Assembly (NCBI RefSeq): GCF_900166665.1
Contig: NZ_LT800494.1
Span: 2,480,009-2,544,008, forward strand
Length of the DNA: 64,000 bases
Source of the DNA: Cytobacillus gottheilii
GTDB taxonomy: Bacteria; Bacillota; Bacilli; Bacillales; Cytobacillaceae
Reading direction: 5' to 3'
Shown: one piece after another, positions 61,485 to 64,000 of the stretch
How the letters are laid out: the number at the start of each line of letters is the position of its first letter
How positions within the stretch are numbered: the first letter of the stretch is position 1
The notes under the pieces: model-generated
The model's input: only the letters and a program-made list of their open reading frames with translations
The model's database searches: none
Told to the model about the DNA's origin: nothing
Made by a program: the position numbers and the translations under genes

Positions 61485-63205
61485 GCTGTTTCCTCCTCTG
61501 AGGATTGTGACTTCACAATTTCACGATACACTTCATTTTCTTCCATTAACTCTTTATGAGTTCCGATACCGGCCATTTTTCCTTTGTCTAAAACAATGAT
61601 CCGGTCTGCATCCACCACAGTACTGATTCTTTGGGCAACCAGAATAACTGTCGCATCTTTCGTTTCTTCCTTTAAAGCTGCACGAAGATTTTTATCTGTT
61701 TTATAATCCAATGCAGAGAAGCTATCATCAAATATATACACATCCGGTTTTCTGACTAATGCCCTGGCAATGGAAAGGCGCTGCTTTTGACCGCCTGAGA
61801 GATTTGAACCGCCCTGAGCCAGCATGGTGTCGTAGCCTTGTTCCATTTTGCTGATGAATTCATGCGCCTGTGCAACGATAGCGGCATGCTTCACTTCGTC
61901 TTCTGTGGCATCTTCTTTGCCGTATTTAATGTTCTCAGTAATACTGCCTGTAAACAACAATGCCTTTTGCGGAACTAGTCCAATTTTAGTACGGACACTT
62001 TCCTGTGATGCATGACGCACATCAACGCCGTTAATTCGGATTACACCTGAAGTAATGTCATAAAACCTCGGTATTAAATTGACCAGTGTTGATTTCCCTG
62101 CGCCGGTGCCTCCGATGATGGCTGTCACTTCACTAGGATTCGCTTTAAAGCTGATATGCGAGAGAGCCGGTTCCTCTGCCCCTGGATAGTGAAAGGTCAC
62201 ATCTTCAAATGATAATGTTCCTTTTTCTTGATCCGCTTCTGCAGATCCTTGATCCACAAACGTTGGCTTAAGCTCCAGAACTTCATTAATCCGCTCTGCC
62301 GATACAGATGCTCTTGGAATCATAATAAACATCATCGAGGCCATGATCAGAGCAAACATCATTTGCGTGATATATTGAATAAACGCCATTAAGTCGCCGA
62401 CCTGCATGCCGCCATTATCAATGCGAATGCCGCCAAACCAAATGACAGCAACCACCGTTAAATTCATAATCAGCATTAAAACCGGCATTAAAAACGCCAT
62501 GATCCGGTTTACTTTGATGGAAACATCTGTTAGATCTCTATTCGCCTTTTGCAGGCGATCCTTTTCCTGGTTTTCACGGTTAAAAGCGCGAATTACGCGG
62601 ATTCCAGTCAGATTTTCACGCATGACGAGGTTTAATCGATCTAATTTATCCTGAACAAGCTTAAATAAAGGCAATGCTTTTTTCATAATAAAATAGATGG
62701 AGACGGCAAGAATAGGCATGGTTACAAGAATAATCAGTGAAAGTTTCGCATCCTTTGAAACAGCCATGATTAAACCGCCGACAAACATAATCGGTGCACT
62801 GACGACCATACGCAGCATCATAATTACTACCTGCTGGATCTGGGTGATATCATTGGTCGTACGCGTAATTAAAGAAGCGGTGCCGACCGAATCAAAATCC
62901 TGCATCGAAAATTCGTCTACATGCTTGAAAACTTTACGGCGCAGATCACGCCCAAAGCCCATCGCAGATTTAGAAGCATAATAGCTTGCCCCAACGGATG
63001 CTATTGCACCAAGCGCTGAAACGGCGAGCATGATCCCGCCGACCCGCCAAATGACACCCGTATCGCCAACAACAACACCATTATCAATAATATCGGCCAT
63101 TAGTGTGGGTAAATATAAATCAGATAAAACTTGTATGAAAATAAGAGCAAAAACAGATAAAATCATCCATTTATATGCTGTTAATTGCTTGGTTAGCTTT
63201 AACAT
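61481..63205 (-). CDS. ABC exporter half, first subunit
   Basis: 574 residues. Six helices (about 15-310), then an ATPase with Walker A GGTGAGKST, signature LSGGQKQRL and Walker B VYIFDDSFSALDYKT. Asp replaces the usual catalytic Glu after Walker B (FDD), as in the degenerate half of heterodimeric exporters such as BmrCD and LmrCD. This gene and the next thus form an asymmetric heterodimer. AAAGGAG before the ATG. A MarR gene lies 15 bases upstream in the same operon. Confidence 0.95.
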   Translation of the reverse strand: MLKLTKQLTAYKWMILSVFALIFIQVLSDLYLPTLMADIIDNGVVVGDTGVIWRVGGIMLAVSALGAIASVGASYYASKSAMGFGRDLRRKVFKHVDEFSMQDFDSVGTASLITRTTNDITQIQQVVIMMLRMVVSAPIMFVGGLIMAVSKDAKLSLIILVTMPILAVSIYFIMKKALPLFKLVQDKLDRLNLVMRENLTGIRVIRAFNRENQEKDRLQKANRDLTDVSIKVNRIMAFLMPVLMLIMNLTVVAVIWFGGIRIDNGGMQVGDLMAFIQYITQMMFALIMASMMFIMIPRASVSAERINEVLELKPTFVDQGSAEADQEKGTLSFEDVTFHYPGAEEPALSHISFKANPSEVTAIIGGTGAGKSTLVNLIPRFYDITSGVIRINGVDVRHASQESVRTKIGLVPQKALLFTGSITENIKYGKEDATEDEVKHAAIVAQAHEFISKMEQGYDTMLAQGGSNLSGGQKQRLSIARALVRKPDVYIFDDSFSALDYKTDKNLRAALKEETKDATVILVAQRISTVVDADRIIVLDKGKMAGIGTHKELMEENEVYREIVKSQSSEEETA

Positions 63206-63220
63206 ACGCTATTAACTCCT

Positions 63221-63679
63221 TTATTCCTTCATTTCTTCTTCTAAAAATAAGGCGATTTGAGAAAGAGAACTCAGCAGCAGATTTGCCTTTTGTTCTGATA
63301 AACCGTCAACTGCTTCCTTTAAAACCGTATAGTAGCTTCCCTTTTGCTCATGAATTGAATCGATTAAAGTTTTTCCTTGCTTACTGAGGACTAGCTGCAT
63401 TTCCCGCCGGTTTCCCTCAACTGGATATCGTTCAAGCAGCTCTCTTTGTACAAGCGCATCAATGGTCTGGCTAAGAGTGCTTTTAGGAATTTGAATTTCG
63501 ATCCCAAGCTGTTTTTGTGTTACTTCTTTTTTTGAAGCAATGATACTTAATAACATCAATTGCGGAGCCGTGAGATCCAAGTCCGCCGCTGTTTTTTGAA
63601 ACAATTTTCTTAATCCCCGGTTGACGCGCTCAACCGATTTTAAAATATCCGTAACCCTTTGACTAGATTGATCCTCCAT
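63221..63679 (-). CDS. MarR family regulator of the ABC exporter operon
   Basis: 152 residues. Winged helix (about 45-110) with TQKQLGIEIQIPKSTLSQTIDALVQRELLERYPVEGNRR split across recognition helix and wing. ATG at 63679 with GGAGGGCGG. First gene of the operon, so autoregulation through the palindrome at 63694-63719 is probable. Ligand unknown; the exporters suggest a toxic small molecule. Confidence 0.93.
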   Translation of the reverse strand: MEDQSSQRVTDILKSVERVNRGLRKLFQKTAADLDLTAPQLMLLSIIASKKEVTQKQLGIEIQIPKSTLSQTIDALVQRELLERYPVEGNRREMQLVLSKQGKTLIDSIHEQKGSYYTVLKEAVDGLSEQKANLLLSSLSQIALFLEEEMKE

Positions 63680-63693
63680 TTTTACCGCCCTCC

Positions 63694-63719
63694 AGAACAG
63701 TTCGTTTACGAACAGTTCT
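63694..63719. promoter_or_regulatory. 26-bp palindrome, probable MarR operator
   Basis: AGAACAGTTCGT-TT-ACGAACAGTTCT: two 12-base arms with one mismatch. It lies in the leader between promoter and regulator start, where a bound repressor blocks transcription. Confidence 0.7.
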
Positions 63720-63734
63720 AAAATGTATGAGACT

Positions 63735-63763
63735 AATGTACTCCTCATCCTTTATCAAGTCAA
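63735..63763 (-). promoter_or_regulatory. Sigma-A promoter of the MarR/ABC operon
   Basis: TTGACT (63758-63763), 17-base spacer, TACATT (63735-63740), directly before the palindrome. Confidence 0.65.
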
Positions 63764-63872
63764 GCAAACAGGACTTTTGTTTGACGAAAAGATAAGAGAT
63801 TCATTCAAATCGTTGATAATATTGTATAATACTAGTATAAATGGTTGGATTATTATGGAGAGGTGTAGTTCA

Positions 63873-64000
63873 GTGGACAGAAAGACAGCATTCTTAACAG
63901 AAGAAATTGAAATTAAGAATAAAGCGCATATACTCTATACATATCATTCTGAAGAAAATTACGTAAATAACGCGGTCAGTTATATTATGACCGGGATCGC
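63873..64000 (+). CDS. MEDS/DcmR-like sensory domain protein (start only)
   Basis: GTG start with GGAGAGGTG upstream; 42 codons before the window ends. AHILYTYHSEENYVNNAVSYIMTGI resembles the start of the MEDS (DcmR sensory) domain, used in some sporulating Bacillus regulators. The rest is outside the window, so the assignment is tentative. Confidence 0.5.
   Translation, partial: MDRKTAFLTEEIEIKNKAHILYTYHSEENYVNNAVSYIMTGI

Overview
The window reads as chromosomal DNA of an endospore-forming, low-GC Gram-positive bacterium of the Bacillaceae. Supporting signs are strong AGGAGG-type ribosome sites with frequent TTG/GTG starts, LtaS-type lipoteichoic acid synthesis, a sigma-B promoter before csbD, sigma-K-like promoters before probable spore-surface genes, SdaAA/SdaAB serine dehydratase, MocR-type regulators and a type II pantothenate kinase. 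The species cannot be fixed from the sequence. No rRNA, tRNA, prophage or CRISPR array was seen.

Layout. 0-11 kb: chemoreceptor, glutathione peroxidase, GNAT and MFS genes, an S66 carboxypeptidase, serine dehydratase, small membrane proteins and a decayed IS1595-type transposase. 11-16 kb: lipoteichoic acid synthase, a two-gene coat-like locus (a collagen-like Pro/Gly protein and a partner with a similar small beta-barrel domain) and a glycosyltransferase. 16-18 kb: membrane proteins and an M42 peptidase. 18-33 kb: a sugar island with two paralogous GT2 enzymes, two GT4 enzymes, two SDR epimerase/reductase genes, a probable spore-surface protein behind a sigma-K promoter, a DUF1796 putative cysteine peptidase, a three-gene UDP-deoxy-amino-sugar operon and a GT2-TPR enzyme. 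33-41 kb: paired SMR exporters, VanY-like peptidase, CsbD, diguanylate cyclase, LysM-NlpC/P60 hydrolase, luciferase-like oxidoreductase. 41-47.6 kb: SelB without other selenium genes, pantothenate kinase, acetamidase, sigma-K-linked cupin, SDR. 48-51 kb: an Smr-less MutS2 paralogue behind a long structured leader. 51-64 kb: DUF2243/CtaG pair, second DUF1796 gene, ClbS-like protein, divergent MocR/racemase pair, a 13-unit hairpin minisatellite, 2-hydroxyacid dehydrogenase, and a MarR/ABC exporter operon.

The observation I rate highest is the leader of the MutS2-like gene (49951-50354). It has a consensus sigma-A promoter, a strong ribosome site, a seven-codon ORF (MSVNVLN), nested stems in which the ORF itself is the 5' arm, and an intrinsic terminator just before the gene. 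This is the layout of ribosome-sensing attenuators that control ribosome-protecting factors. Because MutS2 is known as a collided-ribosome factor, it suggests an inducible ribosome-rescue or antibiotic-tolerance protein.

The second theme is intergenic repeats. Two palindromic element families share a GC-rich core but have different inverted ends. Copies include near-complete, core-deleted and truncated forms. A third AT-rich family occurs twice, and a 52-bp hairpin array lies at 57.0-57.7 kb. Most short ORFs inside these repeats are artefacts.
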